From the NCBI RefSeq assembly GCF_009811795.1, contig NZ_BLJE01000006.1, positions 62,001 to 126,000 on the forward strand: a stretch of DNA of 64,000 bases, written 5' to 3'. Shown here piece after piece: positions 25,442-34,338 of this stretch. This DNA comes from Litoreibacter roseus (GTDB lineage: Bacteria > Pseudomonadota > Alphaproteobacteria > Rhodobacterales > Rhodobacteraceae). The notes beneath the pieces were generated by a model. The model was not told where the DNA came from. It was given only the letters and a program-made list of their open reading frames with translations, and did not search any database. Both the position numbers and the translations under genes were made by a program. How positions within the stretch are numbered: the stretch's first letter is position 1; each line of letters opens with the position of its first letter.

Positions 25442-26077
25442 ATGTGGCGCGCGGCCCTTCTTCTGATCCTCTTGCTGGCCCCAGCGCTTGGGGTCGCACA
25501 AGAAGCGACGCAGAGTCCGGTTCTGACCCTCGACCAGGAACGCTTGTTTGAATCCTCGGCATTCGGCCAGCGGGCCCTGGCGGACCTACAAAAAGCCCGC
25601 CAAGAATTGCGCGCCGAGAATGCACGCATTCAGGAAGATTTAATCACTGAGGAAGAGCGGCTGCGGGATGAGCGCCCGACCCTTGAGCCAGCGGCGTTTC
25701 AGAAGCTGGCCGCGGATTTTGACGAGCGCGTGACGGCGATACGGGCGGCGCAGGATGAGAAAGGCACGACCATTCTCGGCACGCTTGAGACCGAAAAGCA
25801 GCGGTTCTTTGAACTGGCCTTTCCAGTACTGTTCGAGCTGGTCGAGGAAACCGGCGCTGTGGCGATCCTGAACGATCAGGCGGTTATTTTTTCCGTCCGC
25901 CAGATCGATATCACCGAGGCCGCGATTGCGCGTGTCAACCAGCGCATCGGCGCCGCGCCGCGCCCGCTTGATCCCCGCCAAAGCCCGCGCCCGCGCCCGC
26001 AACCGGAGACAGAGCCCGCCGAGGCCGGTGCGCCTGCGCCACTGCCAATGCCGGACACCGAAAGCGAGAGCGATTGA
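25442..26077 (+). CDS. skp: OmpH/Skp-family periplasmic chaperone
   Basis: A 211-residue exported protein with an N-terminal signal ([17 protein letters not shown]). [20 protein letters not shown] starts the family domain, a long charged helical arm (about residues 50-110) follows, then [21 protein letters not shown] Pro/Arg/Glu-rich tail of about 35 residues is extra. Skp proteins keep outer-membrane proteins soluble on the way to BamA, encoded immediately upstream. Confidence 0.9.
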   Translation: MWRAALLLILLLAPALGVAQEATQSPVLTLDQERLFESSAFGQRALADLQKARQELRAENARIQEDLITEEERLRDERPTLEPAAFQKLAADFDERVTAIRAAQDEKGTTILGTLETEKQRFFELAFPVLFELVEETGAVAILNDQAVIFSVRQIDITEAAIARVNQRIGAAPRPLDPRQSPRPRPQPETEPAEAGAPAPLPMPDTESESD

Positions 26078-26141
26078 GCCGTATGCTTGTGCCGTTCTGA
26101 GCGCACTGGTAGGCACAGCAAAACCTGACGTCGAGGACCAT

Positions 26142-26600
26142 ATGACCCAGACCACTGCAGACATCGATCTGATCAAACGTATCATTCCCCACCGCTACCC
26201 GTTTTTGCTGATCGACAAAGTCGTGGATATCGAGCTTGGCAAATCCGCCGTCGGCATCAAGAACGTGACGTATAACGAGCCGCACTTTCAGGGTCATTTT
26301 CCTGCGACACCCATCATGCCCGGTGTCATGATTGTTGAAGCGATGGCGCAGACGGCCAGTGTTATGGTTGCGCTGACCCTTGACCTTTTGGACAAGAACG
26401 CTCTGGTGTATTTCATGTCGATCGATAACTGCAAATTCCGCCGCAAAGTGGTGCCCGGTGATGTGCTGAAGCTGTCGCTGGAGGCAACGCGCGGCAAGGT
26501 GGGCTCCAAGGTGTGGAAGCTGCGCGGCGTGGCCACAGTGGATGGTCAGGTTGCGGCAGAGGCAGATATCTCCGCGATGATCGACGCACCCACGGAATGA
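26142..26600 (+). CDS. fabZ: 3-hydroxyacyl-ACP dehydratase FabZ
   Basis: A 152-residue hot-dog-fold enzyme of fatty-acid elongation. [14 protein letters not shown] carries the active-site histidine, and [20 protein letters not shown] carries the catalytic acid. I use ATG 26142 ([13 protein letters not shown]). The open frame runs 72 codons further upstream through the skp 3' end, but those residues are arginine/proline-rich and not family-like. The stop overlaps the lpxA start (ATGA). Confidence 0.97.
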   Translation: MTQTTADIDLIKRIIPHRYPFLLIDKVVDIELGKSAVGIKNVTYNEPHFQGHFPATPIMPGVMIVEAMAQTASVMVALTLDLLDKNALVYFMSIDNCKFRRKVVPGDVLKLSLEATRGKVGSKVWKLRGVATVDGQVAAEADISAMIDAPTE

Positions 26601-27382
26601 GTGGACAGGTTCATCCCACAGCGCTGGTCGAAGAGGGCGCAGAGGTTGCTGAGACGGCGACGATCGGTCCATTCTGCGTGGTCGGACCTGAGGTCTCGAT
26701 CGGCAGCGGCGTCAAGCTAAAATCCCACGTTGTTATCACAGGCAAGACCAGCATCGGTGAAGACACCGTCGTATTCCCGTTCGCGACGCTGGGCGAGATC
26801 CCGCAGGATCTGAAATTTGCCGGTGAAGAAACGCGTCTGGAGATCGGCGCGCGCAACCGGATTCGTGAGGGTGTCACCATGAACACCGGCACCGATGGCG
26901 GGGGCGGTCTGACCCGTGTGGGAGATGATTGCCTCTTCATGACGGGCGCGCACGTGGCCCACGACGCGTTCGTGGGCAATCAAGTTGTGGTGGCCAATCA
27001 GGCGGCGATTGCCGGGCACTGCATCATTGCGGACCGGGTTATCATCGGTGGGCTTTCGGGCATTCATCAGTTCGTGCGCGTGGGGCGCGGGGCCATCATT
27101 GGTGCTGTGACAATGGTGACGAACGATGTCATTCCCTATGGTCTGGTGCAGGCGCCGCGTGGTGATCTGGACGGGCTGAACTATGTGGGGCTCAAGCGGG
27201 CTGGGGTGTCGCGCGCGGATATCACAGCGCTGCGTGCGGCCTATCAGATGTTAAAGCAGGGCGACGGCGCGTTTCAGGATCGGGCCCGTCGGCTGGCCGA
27301 CGAGACCGACAGCGATCTTGTGCGCGAAGTGACCGATTTCATTCTGTCGGACAGTGACCGTCATTTCCTGACGCCGAGATAG
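26597..27382 (+). CDS. lpxA: UDP-N-acetylglucosamine acyltransferase LpxA
   Basis: A 261-residue enzyme for the first step of lipid A synthesis. It is built of hexapeptide repeats ([20 protein letters not shown], then [20 protein letters not shown] and onward). [18 protein letters not shown] includes the catalytic histidine, and [17 protein letters not shown] marks the C-terminal helical part. The start at 26597 forms an ATGA overlap with fabZ; the frame opens earlier but only inside fabZ. Confidence 0.97.
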   Translation: MSGQVHPTALVEEGAEVAETATIGPFCVVGPEVSIGSGVKLKSHVVITGKTSIGEDTVVFPFATLGEIPQDLKFAGEETRLEIGARNRIREGVTMNTGTDGGGGLTRVGDDCLFMTGAHVAHDAFVGNQVVVANQAAIAGHCIIADRVIIGGLSGIHQFVRVGRGAIIGAVTMVTNDVIPYGLVQAPRGDLDGLNYVGLKRAGVSRADITALRAAYQMLKQGDGAFQDRARRLADETDSDLVREVTDFILSDSDRHFLTPR

Positions 27383-27385
27383 AGG

Positions 27386-28306
27386 ATGACACTTGCGCTG
27401 ATCGCCGGGGAAGGCCGCCTGCCCACCGCCTTGATGGCCGCACTTGATGCCTCAAGCACGTCCTTTTTGCTGTGCGAACTGGCGGGCCATCCTGCTGAGG
27501 CACGCGATGGACGTCCGATCCTACGGTTCCGGATCGAAAAGCTGGGCAGTTTTCTCAAGGATCTGAGATCGTCTGGCGTGGACCGCGTGTGTTTCGCAGG
27601 CCGGATCGGACGACCAAAGCTGGACCCGTCGCAGATTGATGCCGAGACGATGCCGCTGGTGCCACGCATGATGGTGGCGCTGCAGGCGGGCGATGACACG
27701 GCCCTGCGTGTGGTTTTGAAGTTCTTTGAGGAAGTCGGCATCGTGATCGTCGCCGCTCAGGACATTTTGCCCGCTCTGATGCCGGGCGAAAGCGTTCAGG
27801 GCACCAAGGCCCCCAGCGAAGCGGATGAGCGTGACGCGGAACGCGGCGCCGAGATCATCGCGGCGATGGGTGCGGTTGATTTGGGTCAGGCGTGCATTGT
27901 GGCAAACGGTCAGGCATTGGCGGTGGAGACTATCGGCGGCACCGATTGGATGATGCGCTCCTTGTTGCGGACGCCTGAGGGCGCGCTGACACAGGCCCCA
28001 CCCAGCAGTTGGGACGACCCCTTGGGATACGCCGCGGACTGGTTGACGGGGCCGGTACAAGATCAACCGTCCAGACTGGAGCGCGATCCGGAATTGCCTG
28101 AGGGTGGCCTTCTGATCAAAGGGGCGAAGCCCGATCAGGACATGCGTGTCGATGTTCCAACCATCGGACCACAGACTTTCTTGCGGGCCGCTGAGGTCGG
28201 CCTGCGCGGGGTCGTCGTGAAGGCGAGGGAGGTTCTGATCTTGGATCAGGCGACCTGCGTCGAGATTGCGGATCGCCAGAATCTACTGTTCTGGGTGCGC
28301 AGTTGA
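27386..28306 (+). CDS. lpxI: UDP-2,3-diacylglucosamine pyrophosphatase LpxI
   Basis: A 306-residue DUF1009-family enzyme that makes lipid X from UDP-diacylglucosamine; it replaces LpxH in most alphaproteobacteria. The start LALIAGEGRLPTALMAALDA, the block VDRVCFAGRIGRPKLD and GACIVANGQALAVETIGGTD-type wording (QACIVANGQALAVETIGG), plus PTIGPQTFLRAAEVGLRGVV are typical. It is placed between lpxA and lpxB, the usual order. Confidence 0.95.
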   Translation: MTLALIAGEGRLPTALMAALDASSTSFLLCELAGHPAEARDGRPILRFRIEKLGSFLKDLRSSGVDRVCFAGRIGRPKLDPSQIDAETMPLVPRMMVALQAGDDTALRVVLKFFEEVGIVIVAAQDILPALMPGESVQGTKAPSEADERDAERGAEIIAAMGAVDLGQACIVANGQALAVETIGGTDWMMRSLLRTPEGALTQAPPSSWDDPLGYAADWLTGPVQDQPSRLERDPELPEGGLLIKGAKPDQDMRVDVPTIGPQTFLRAAEVGLRGVVVKAREVLILDQATCVEIADRQNLLFWVRS

Positions 28307-29469
28307 AGCTTTACCTCATTGCGGGGGAGCCATCCGGCGACAGTCTTGGCGCAGCGTTGATGGCGGGTCTGAAGCAGCTCCGCCCGGATGTCACGTTTAT
28401 CGGCATCGGGGGGCCTTTGATGCAGGCCGAGGGTCTGACCAGCCTGTTTCCCATGGACGAGCTCAGCGTGATGGGGCTGGCGGAGGTTCTACCGCGCCTG
28501 CGGCATTTGTTCCGGCGGCGCAATCAGGCGGTAGCTGACATCCTGAAGCAGATACCGGACGCGCTGATCACAATCGACAGTCCCGATTTCTGCCTGCGAG
28601 TGGCGCGCAAGGTCAAGGCGGCCTCAGATATCCCGACGGTCCATTATGTTGCGCCAACAGTCTGGGCATGGCGTCCGAAGCGTGCGGCCAAAATGGCGGG
28701 CGTCATCGACCATGTTCTGGCGCTCTTCCCGTTTGAGCCGCCCTACATGCAGGCCGCCGGGATGACGTGTGATTTCGTGGGCCATCCTATTGTGGCAGAG
28801 CCGGTGGCTGACGCGACTGATGCCACAGCGTTTCGTGCGACCCACAGCATCGGGGAGGCACCTCTGGTGATGATTTTACCCGGCTCCCGCGTGGGCGAGG
28901 TCGGGCGTCTGTCGGAGCGGTTCGGTGCGGCGTGGCAGATCGTACTCGGACGGCATCCCGACGCGCGCGTGGTTGTCCCCGCCGCAGGGCCGGTCTTCGA
29001 CATCGTCCGCGAACAGACGGCGCGCTGGCCGGGGGACGTATTGGTTTTGGACCCGAATGCGGCAGAGGCCAAGGTGGCAAAGCGCGCGGCTTTCAAAGCG
29101 GCGGATGTCGCCTTGGCTGCGTCCGGCACTGTGTCGCTTGAACTGGCAGCCAGCGGCACGCCCATGGTTATCGCCTATGACATGAATTGGCTGTCGCGCA
29201 GGATGATCAAGCGGATGCTGCTGATTGATACGGTCACGCTGGTCAATCTGGTCTCGGAGACGCGCACAATTCCTGAATTTTTGGGCGATCGGTGCAGGCC
29301 CGACCTGATTGGCGGGACAATTGCGGATCTTTTGCAGGACGAGGCGGCGCGGGCCGCTCAGTTGCAGGCTTGTGCTGTGACGATGGAACGCTTGGGGCGG
29401 GGCGGCGACGCGCCGGGGCTGCGCGCGGCGCGATCGGTTCTGGATGTGATCTCAGCCGGTGAAGTCTGA
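28303..29469 (+). CDS. lpxB: Lipid-A-disaccharide synthase LpxB
   Basis: A 388-residue glycosyltransferase that joins lipid X with UDP-diacylglucosamine. LYLIAGEPSGDSLGAALMAG opens the protein; HYVAPTVWAWRPKRA, FVGHPIVAEP and LPGSRVGEVGRL are the family motifs, with AASGTVSLELAASGTPMVIA later. The start is TTG at 28303, overlapping the lpxI stop as TTGA; no ATG or GTG fits. Its last 18 bases overlap the convergent 29452-29922 gene. Confidence 0.95.
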   Translation: MKLYLIAGEPSGDSLGAALMAGLKQLRPDVTFIGIGGPLMQAEGLTSLFPMDELSVMGLAEVLPRLRHLFRRRNQAVADILKQIPDALITIDSPDFCLRVARKVKAASDIPTVHYVAPTVWAWRPKRAAKMAGVIDHVLALFPFEPPYMQAAGMTCDFVGHPIVAEPVADATDATAFRATHSIGEAPLVMILPGSRVGEVGRLSERFGAAWQIVLGRHPDARVVVPAAGPVFDIVREQTARWPGDVLVLDPNAAEAKVAKRAAFKAADVALAASGTVSLELAASGTPMVIAYDMNWLSRRMIKRMLLIDTVTLVNLVSETRTIPEFLGDRCRPDLIGGTIADLLQDEAARAAQLQACAVTMERLGRGGDAPGLRAARSVLDVISAGEV

Positions 29470-29922
29470 AACGACCCCATCTGTCATTTGTACCAACTGA
29501 TCGGGCGTCAACTCAACGATATGATTGGGCGTGCCTGCGGCGGCCCAGACGGTCTCGAATTCCAGCAGGCGGGGATCGATAAAGGCCCGGATTGGGGACA
29601 GATGTCCGACCGGGGACACGCCCCCGATTGCAAATCCCGTTTGCGCTCGGATCAGCGCCGCGTCCGCTTTGCCCAGTGCCTCCCCTGCAAGAGAGGACGC
29701 TTTGCCGGCGTCTACCTTATTGCCGCCTGCAGTGACGAAAAGGATCGCCTGCTCCGAGGTTTCGCCCCGAAAAATGATGGATTTTGCGATCTGATCGACG
29801 GTGCATCCGGCAAAATCTGCGGCCTGCTGGGCCGTGCGGGTCGAGGCGTCGGTCTCAACCACATTGGCGTCGATCCCGGCATCGGCGAGGGCGGCTTTCA
29901 CACGTTTCAAACTCTTGCTCAT
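29452..29922 (-). CDS. YbaK/EbsC-type aminoacyl-tRNA deacylase
   Basis: A 156-residue protein of the INS superfamily that hydrolyses mischarged aminoacyl-tRNA in trans. The motif TVDQIAKSIIFRGE (with the conserved lysine), then ILFVTAGGNKVDAGKASSLA, GFAIGGVSPVGHLSP and a closing VELTPDQLVQMT are characteristic. Whether it clears Cys, Ala or other errors cannot be told. It is convergent with lpxB, overlapping it slightly, and divergent from glnE. Confidence 0.9.
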   Translation of the reverse strand: MSKSLKRVKAALADAGIDANVVETDASTRTAQQAADFAGCTVDQIAKSIIFRGETSEQAILFVTAGGNKVDAGKASSLAGEALGKADAALIRAQTGFAIGGVSPVGHLSPIRAFIDPRLLEFETVWAAAGTPNHIVELTPDQLVQMTDGVVSDFTG

Positions 29923-29999
29923 GGGGTCTGGCTAACGCGACTGCAGGGGGGCGGCAAGTGCGATTGACCCGGTCCGCTGTCCCGCCCATTGTTGATGAC

Positions 30000-32777
30000 A
30001 TGGACTTTGCATCTGGGATCACGCGGGCGCCGCTGCCCTATACCGCCTCGCGGGGCGAGGACATGGTGGCGCTTTATCCCGATGCGTCCGAGGACTTTGC
30101 GGCGCTTGTTCGGGGGACCGGGGGGTGCAGCCCCTACCTCGCGTCGCTTTTGGAAAAGGAAGCGGACTGGTTGCGGGATCTTCCGCACCGGGACCCTGAA
30201 GCGATGAAGGATGAGGTGCTTCAGGGCATCAAGTATCTACAGGGTGGTGATCTGAAGCCGGGGCTGCGACAGGCGAAGCGACGTCTGGCGGCGCTGACGG
30301 CCTTGGCCGATCTGGGGGGTGTTTGGTCGCTGGAACAGGTGACCGGTGCCCTGACCGAGCTTGCGGACCGGGCGCTGCAGCGTGGTCTGACCCATCTGAT
30401 CGAGGCTGAGATTGCCAAGGGAAAACTGCCGGGATTGACCGAAGATGACATCGCCGACGCAGGGGGTATGTGCATTCTGGCCATGGGCAAGATGGGCGCG
30501 GGGGAGTTGAATTATTCCAGCGATATCGACCTGATTTGCCTGTTTGACGAGACCCGGTTCAACTCCGACGATTACAGCACGGCGCGCGCAGCGTTCGTAC
30601 GTGTGACCCGCGCATTGATGGCCTTGATGTCAACAGTCACAGAAGATGGTTACGTATTCCGGACCGATCTGCGCTTGCGCCCGGATGCCTCTGTCACGCC
30701 GGTCTGCATCGCGATGGAGGCGGCGGAGCGCTATTACGAAAGCGTCGGACGCACGTGGGAGCGGGCCGCCTTCATCAAGGCACGGCCGTGCGCGGGCGAT
30801 ATCGCTGCAGGTGCGGCGTTTCTCGACCGGCTGACGCCCTTTGTCTGGCGCAGGCATTTGGATTTCGCTGCTATTCAGGACGCTCATGATATGCGTTTGC
30901 GCATCCGGGACCACAAGGCGTTGAGCGATCAGATCACCTTGGAGGGCCATGACATGAAGCTCGGCCCCGGCGGCATTCGGGAGATCGAGTTTTTCACCCA
31001 GACGCGCCAGTTGATTGCGGGCGGGCGCGACACCGGGCTGCGTCAGCGCGAAACTATGCCCGGACTGTACGCGCTTGCGAATGCGGACTGGATCCCGGCG
31101 GACCTCGCCCAAGGCTTGTCGACGCAGTACCGCGCCCATCGGGAGGTTGAACACCGTTTGCAAATGCTCAATGACGCGCAAACCCATACACTGCCCACAT
31201 CGGCCGACGGATTTGACAGGTTGGCTCGGTTTTCTGGTATGGCAGACACGGCGCGTTACCGGGCCGACCTGCTGGCGCGACTACACGATGTCGCCGAGAA
31301 GACGGAAGCGTTTTTTGAAGGTGACAGCCCCGGTCGGAACAACGCCACGGGGGAGACGGACACCTATCTCAGCAAGTGGCGGCAACTGCCCGCGCTGAGG
31401 TCGCCCCGTGCGGTCCAGATTTTCAGCCGTGTGTTTCCCAGCATCCTTTCGCAACTCAAGGGCGCGGCCCGCCCCGAAGAGGCGATTGCCGAGTTTGAGC
31501 AGTTCCTGTCTGGTCTGCCCGCGGGCGTTCAATTGTTTTCGTTGTTCGAGGCCAATCCAAAGCTCACGCAATTGATCGCAGATATCTGCGCGACGGCACC
31601 CGCCCTTGCTGCCTATCTGTCGCGCAACGCCGGCGTTCTTGATGCGGTGATCGGGGGCGGGTTCTTTGCGGCATGGCCCGGGCGCGCTGCGCTGACCGAC
31701 GATCTGACTGGACAACTGGCGCAGGCGGGGGATTACGAGGCTCAGCTGGACACTGCGCGGCGCTGGCAGAAAGAGTGGCACTTCCGTATCGGCGTCCATC
31801 ACCTGCGGGGCCTCACTAAGGCAGCGGAGGCGGGGACGCAGTACAGTGATCTGGCGAGGGCGGTCTTGGCCGCGCTTTTGCCTGTCGTGCTGGCCGAGTT
31901 CGCCCGCAAGCATGGGGCAGCGCCCGGGCGGGGCATGGCCGTGCTGGCCATGGGGTCCCTTGGTGCCGGTCGGCTGACGGCCCAGTCGGATCTGGACCTG
32001 ATCGTGATCTATGATGCAGATGGGGTGGAGACGTCGGTAGGGCCGAAGCCGCTGGCCGCACGGGCCTATTATGCGCGCGCCACGCAAGCCCTGATCACCG
32101 CCCTTACGGCTGCGACGGCGGAGGGTAAGCTATATGATGTGGACATGCGGTTGCGGCCCTCGGGCCAAGCTGGGCCGGTTGCGACGTCCTTGGGTAGTTT
32201 TCGCACCTATCAGATGGAAGAGGCTTGGATCTGGGAACATCTTGCCCTGACACGGGGGCAGGCCGTCGCCGGTGATGCTGCCTTGCGCCAAGATATTGAG
32301 ACGGTGCGCCATGATGTTCTGGGTGCGCCTCATGACAAGCACCGGATCGTGAAAGAGATGCAGGACATGCGCCAGCGACTGGCGGATGCGGGCCGCGATG
32401 GCGCGCCGTGGGACTGGAAGCTGGGGCCGGGCGGCGCGCAGGACATTGATCTTCTGGTGCAGGCCTTGGCGCTGGTTCATGGTGGTCTGTCGCGCGATGT
32501 TTTCACGCAAATCAGCGATGTGGCAGAGGCTCACTTGCTGTCACAAGATGATGCGGCTGTCCTGACCGAGGCTCGTGCGCTTTTCGCGGCGCTCGCTCAG
32601 GCGATGGCCCTTCTGGTGCGGGAGGCGCGCGCGATAGAGACCTTGGGTCGGGGCGCTCAGATGATGATCCTGCGTGAGACGGGCCAGACATCGGTCGAAG
32701 ATCTGACAAATCACGCGGATGAATGTCGCAAAAACGCAAGGAAACTGATCGAAACGACCCTTGCGGCTTTGTCCTGA
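30000..32777 (+). CDS. glnE: Bifunctional glutamine-synthetase adenylyltransferase/deadenylase
   Basis: A 925-residue enzyme that switches glutamine synthetase on and off in response to PII. Two nucleotidyltransferase domains are visible: GKMGAGELNYSSDIDLICLF at about residue 160, and GSLGAGRLTAQSDLDLIVIY at about 650. Each is followed by its LRLRP/MRLRP motif (RTDLRLRPDASVTPVC; DMRLRPSGQAG). The frame opens further upstream: GTG 29958 has a possible AGGGGGG site and would add 14 residues, so the start is uncertain. It is followed at once by a small conserved gene. Confidence 0.95.
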   Translation: MDFASGITRAPLPYTASRGEDMVALYPDASEDFAALVRGTGGCSPYLASLLEKEADWLRDLPHRDPEAMKDEVLQGIKYLQGGDLKPGLRQAKRRLAALTALADLGGVWSLEQVTGALTELADRALQRGLTHLIEAEIAKGKLPGLTEDDIADAGGMCILAMGKMGAGELNYSSDIDLICLFDETRFNSDDYSTARAAFVRVTRALMALMSTVTEDGYVFRTDLRLRPDASVTPVCIAMEAAERYYESVGRTWERAAFIKARPCAGDIAAGAAFLDRLTPFVWRRHLDFAAIQDAHDMRLRIRDHKALSDQITLEGHDMKLGPGGIREIEFFTQTRQLIAGGRDTGLRQRETMPGLYALANADWIPADLAQGLSTQYRAHREVEHRLQMLNDAQTHTLPTSADGFDRLARFSGMADTARYRADLLARLHDVAEKTEAFFEGDSPGRNNATGETDTYLSKWRQLPALRSPRAVQIFSRVFPSILSQLKGAARPEEAIAEFEQFLSGLPAGVQLFSLFEANPKLTQLIADICATAPALAAYLSRNAGVLDAVIGGGFFAAWPGRAALTDDLTGQLAQAGDYEAQLDTARRWQKEWHFRIGVHHLRGLTKAAEAGTQYSDLARAVLAALLPVVLAEFARKHGAAPGRGMAVLAMGSLGAGRLTAQSDLDLIVIYDADGVETSVGPKPLAARAYYARATQALITALTAATAEGKLYDVDMRLRPSGQAGPVATSLGSFRTYQMEEAWIWEHLALTRGQAVAGDAALRQDIETVRHDVLGAPHDKHRIVKEMQDMRQRLADAGRDGAPWDWKLGPGGAQDIDLLVQALALVHGGLSRDVFTQISDVAEAHLLSQDDAAVLTEARALFAALAQAMALLVREARAIETLGRGAQMMILRETGQTSVEDLTNHADECRKNARKLIETTLAALS

Positions 32778-32830
32778 CATGCTAGCTGCGGGGAAACGGG
32801 CTGCCAGGCGCAGCTTCAGCTGGAGTGTTT

Positions 32831-33115
32831 ATGAGCGTTTCTGTGAGTGAGATCGATCCAAAAGGTCTGATGGCCGACGCCTACCAGATCGACGGGATCG
32901 GCATCAGCGAGTGTCGGACCATTTTTCTGGATTGGGCGCTTGGTGTTCCGGCGGGCCAAGATCCCCGCGCGGCAATCGAACAGCTGCTGGTGTTTTACGG
33001 CACCGATGCGCCGGATCACCCAATGACCGAAGTGTTGAAGGCCGGGTTGGCCGAGCAACCCGAAGCCCGCCGCCGGGGCGGTCGGGCTGCACGTTTGAGC
33101 GATCGGCAAGGCTGA
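32831..33115 (+). CDS. Conserved small protein, unknown function
   Basis: A 94-residue soluble protein. The sequence MADAYQIDGIGISECRTIFL, DWALGVPAGQDPRAAIEQLL and LVFYGTDAPDHPMTEVLKAG suggests a compact helical fold with a basic tail (ARRRGGRAARL). ATG 32831 has GGAG 7 bases upstream. It follows glnE by 53 bases and is probably co-transcribed. I recall similar short genes downstream of glnE-like genes in Rhodobacterales but cannot give a function. The stop sits in a small GGCTGA/TCAGCC hairpin shared with the convergent IalB gene. Confidence 0.75.
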   Translation: MSVSVSEIDPKGLMADAYQIDGIGISECRTIFLDWALGVPAGQDPRAAIEQLLVFYGTDAPDHPMTEVLKAGLAEQPEARRRGGRAARLSDRQG

Positions 33116-33136
33116 GTTTCAGCCTCGCAGATCCGT

Positions 33137-33820
33137 TCAGTTTTCCAGAGCTTTTGTAACGGCTTCGAACCCGGCGGTGAACCCGCTAAGCGAGACCGTC
33201 AACTCGACCCGCTGATCAGGGGCCTGCGCGGGAACGACTGTGATCTTGCCTTCGCGCCCGCGCTTGAATGTCGCGATGTCCGCATCAGTAAAGCCCACGC
33301 GGGCAAAACATCCGATCTCGGTGCAGAATGTGAAAGGATAGACTTTGGCCTGACTGCCGTCCACGGACAGGCGCACCTGCTGGGTCAGTAGGGTTTGCAA
33401 CGGTGTGACAATGGTCGCGCCTGCAACCAGCGTGTCTTCTGGTGGAAGGGCGAACAGGTTGATCTCGGCCACTGAATTGCCGTTCTGATCTTCAAGAAGC
33501 TGGTAAAGCTGGCATGGTTCCTGCTGGCCCTCGGGCGCACGGATACAGCGCAGTTCCCAATCGCCATGCGTGGACAATCTATAGGTCTGGCCGACCTCGA
33601 TCTCGGCCGAGCCGGTCGATAATCCGTCTGCGCGTTCCGTCGTCTCTGCCGGAGCGGCGCCATCCGAAGCACCAGGCGCCTCTGTTTCAGAAGTCTCTGG
33701 GGTGGGGGCTTCTTCGGCCGGTGTTTCTTCGGTGGGTGTCTCGGTTGTGTCTTGAGAAAATGCCGGGGCGGCGGCCATCATCGCGGCGACAATCAGAACA
33801 GATTTCAAAAGATCAGACAT
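33137..33820 (-). CDS. IalB-family (invasion-associated locus B) exported protein
   Basis: A 227-residue protein with a Sec signal (LLKSVLIVAAMMAAAPAFSQ). A low-complexity Glu/Thr/Pro linker of about 45 residues follows, then the IalB domain from about residue 75: GDWELRCIRAPEGQQEPCQL, the VRLSVDGSQAKVYPFTFCTE stretch and GCFARVGFTDADI. Four cysteines in two close pairs are typical of the family. Members affect envelope integrity or host-cell interaction; the role here is unknown. Confidence 0.9.
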   Translation of the reverse strand: MSDLLKSVLIVAAMMAAAPAFSQDTTETPTEETPAEEAPTPETSETEAPGASDGAAPAETTERADGLSTGSAEIEVGQTYRLSTHGDWELRCIRAPEGQQEPCQLYQLLEDQNGNSVAEINLFALPPEDTLVAGATIVTPLQTLLTQQVRLSVDGSQAKVYPFTFCTEIGCFARVGFTDADIATFKRGREGKITVVPAQAPDQRVELTVSLSGFTAGFEAVTKALEN

Positions 33821-33990
33821 CTCTTTTCCATTTCTTATATTGGCTCTCGGGATGATCTAGCACGAGCCCTTCAGGGTGTCAGTGCGAAAACGCATGGCGG
33901 ACGTGGCATCGGCAGCTTTTGCAATGGACGCTTGTGGGGTCGTGATTGCCGGATCCATTGCGCGCTAAGGAGGCTATTCTGTCCCCTGAA

Positions 33991-34120
33991 TTAGAAAAAG
34001 GGCTCACGACGTGAACCCTTTCTCAAATTATTATCTCCCCATCGGACTGGCCGACTTATGCAAGGACGCTAGGACACCGACCGTCCCCGGTCAACTAGGT
34101 TTCTCGACTTTAGTCGATAT
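33991..34120 (-). ncRNA. Candidate small RNA 2 (start undefined)
   Basis: Suggested only by its 3' end: on the minus strand GGGTTCAC-GTC-GTGAGCCC (one U-G pair) is followed directly by TTTTTCTAATT. Further hairpins lie upstream, for example GACCG/CGGTC near 34075-34090. A transcript from the previous terminator region would be 100-180 bases long. The promoter is not clear. Confidence 0.25.
33993..34023 (-). terminator. Intrinsic terminator, leftward
   Basis: On the minus strand an 8-bp stem (GGGTTCAC/GTGAGCCC, one wobble pair, 3-base loop, extendable by A-T pairs) followed by TTTTTC. No leftward gene ends just upstream of it. Confidence 0.65.
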
Positions 34121-34176
34121 AGCTCAAGCTCACTGGATAAAGCCGGTCCTCCGGGCAATGTGCATGGGGATTGAGC

Positions 34177-34206
34177 AAAAAAGAGGCCGTGTCAGATGAC
34201 ACGGCC
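34177..34206 (-). terminator. Strong intrinsic terminator, leftward
   Basis: On the minus strand GGCCGTGTC-ATCT-GACACGGCC, a perfect 9-bp stem with a 4-base loop, followed by TCTTTTTT. No protein gene on this strand ends here. Confidence 0.85.
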
Positions 34207-34250
34207 AGTCGACAGGGAGGAAGTCATGCGCCTCCATAGACCATGAAAAA
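34177..34250 (-). ncRNA. Candidate small RNA 1
   Basis: A strong minus-strand terminator preceded by a plausible promoter (TTGTTA at 34286-34281, 18-base spacer, TAACCT at 34262-34257) would give an RNA of about 70-75 bases. It contains CTTCCTCCC, an anti-Shine-Dalgarno-like stretch seen in several alphaproteobacterial regulatory RNAs. Inferred from these signals only. Confidence 0.35.
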
Positions 34251-34338
34251 GCGCGCAGGTTAGTTCTGGCATAGAAAGGTTAACAAGCTATTGTGCCACA
34301 AAAGAATACGGCGCGATGTGCTGGTGGAGGGACGAGCG

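Larger units (their letters stand above)
33821..34338. other. Gene-free interval with two minus-strand terminators
   Basis: 518 bases with no convincing protein gene, visibly more AT-rich than the surroundings. It holds two intrinsic terminators pointing left (33993-34023 and 34177-34206) and a perfect palindrome TCGACT-TT-AGTCGA at 34104-34117. On the plus strand a six-codon reading frame at about 34226 follows an AGGGAGGAAG site, probably coincidental. The divergent flanking genes do not explain these terminators. Confidence 0.6.

Noticed and set aside
25926-26141. 72-codon upstream extension of fabZ
   Set aside because: It lies in the skp 3' end in another frame and is arginine/proline-rich; the family N-terminus begins at 26142.
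34115-34175. Stretch resembling the D-arm and anticodon arm of an arginine tRNA (TAGCTCA, CTGGATAAAGC, CCTCCGG)
   Set aside because: No acceptor stem pairing and no GGTTCGAATCC-like T-arm; the similarity is too short and interrupted to call a tRNA or a remnant.
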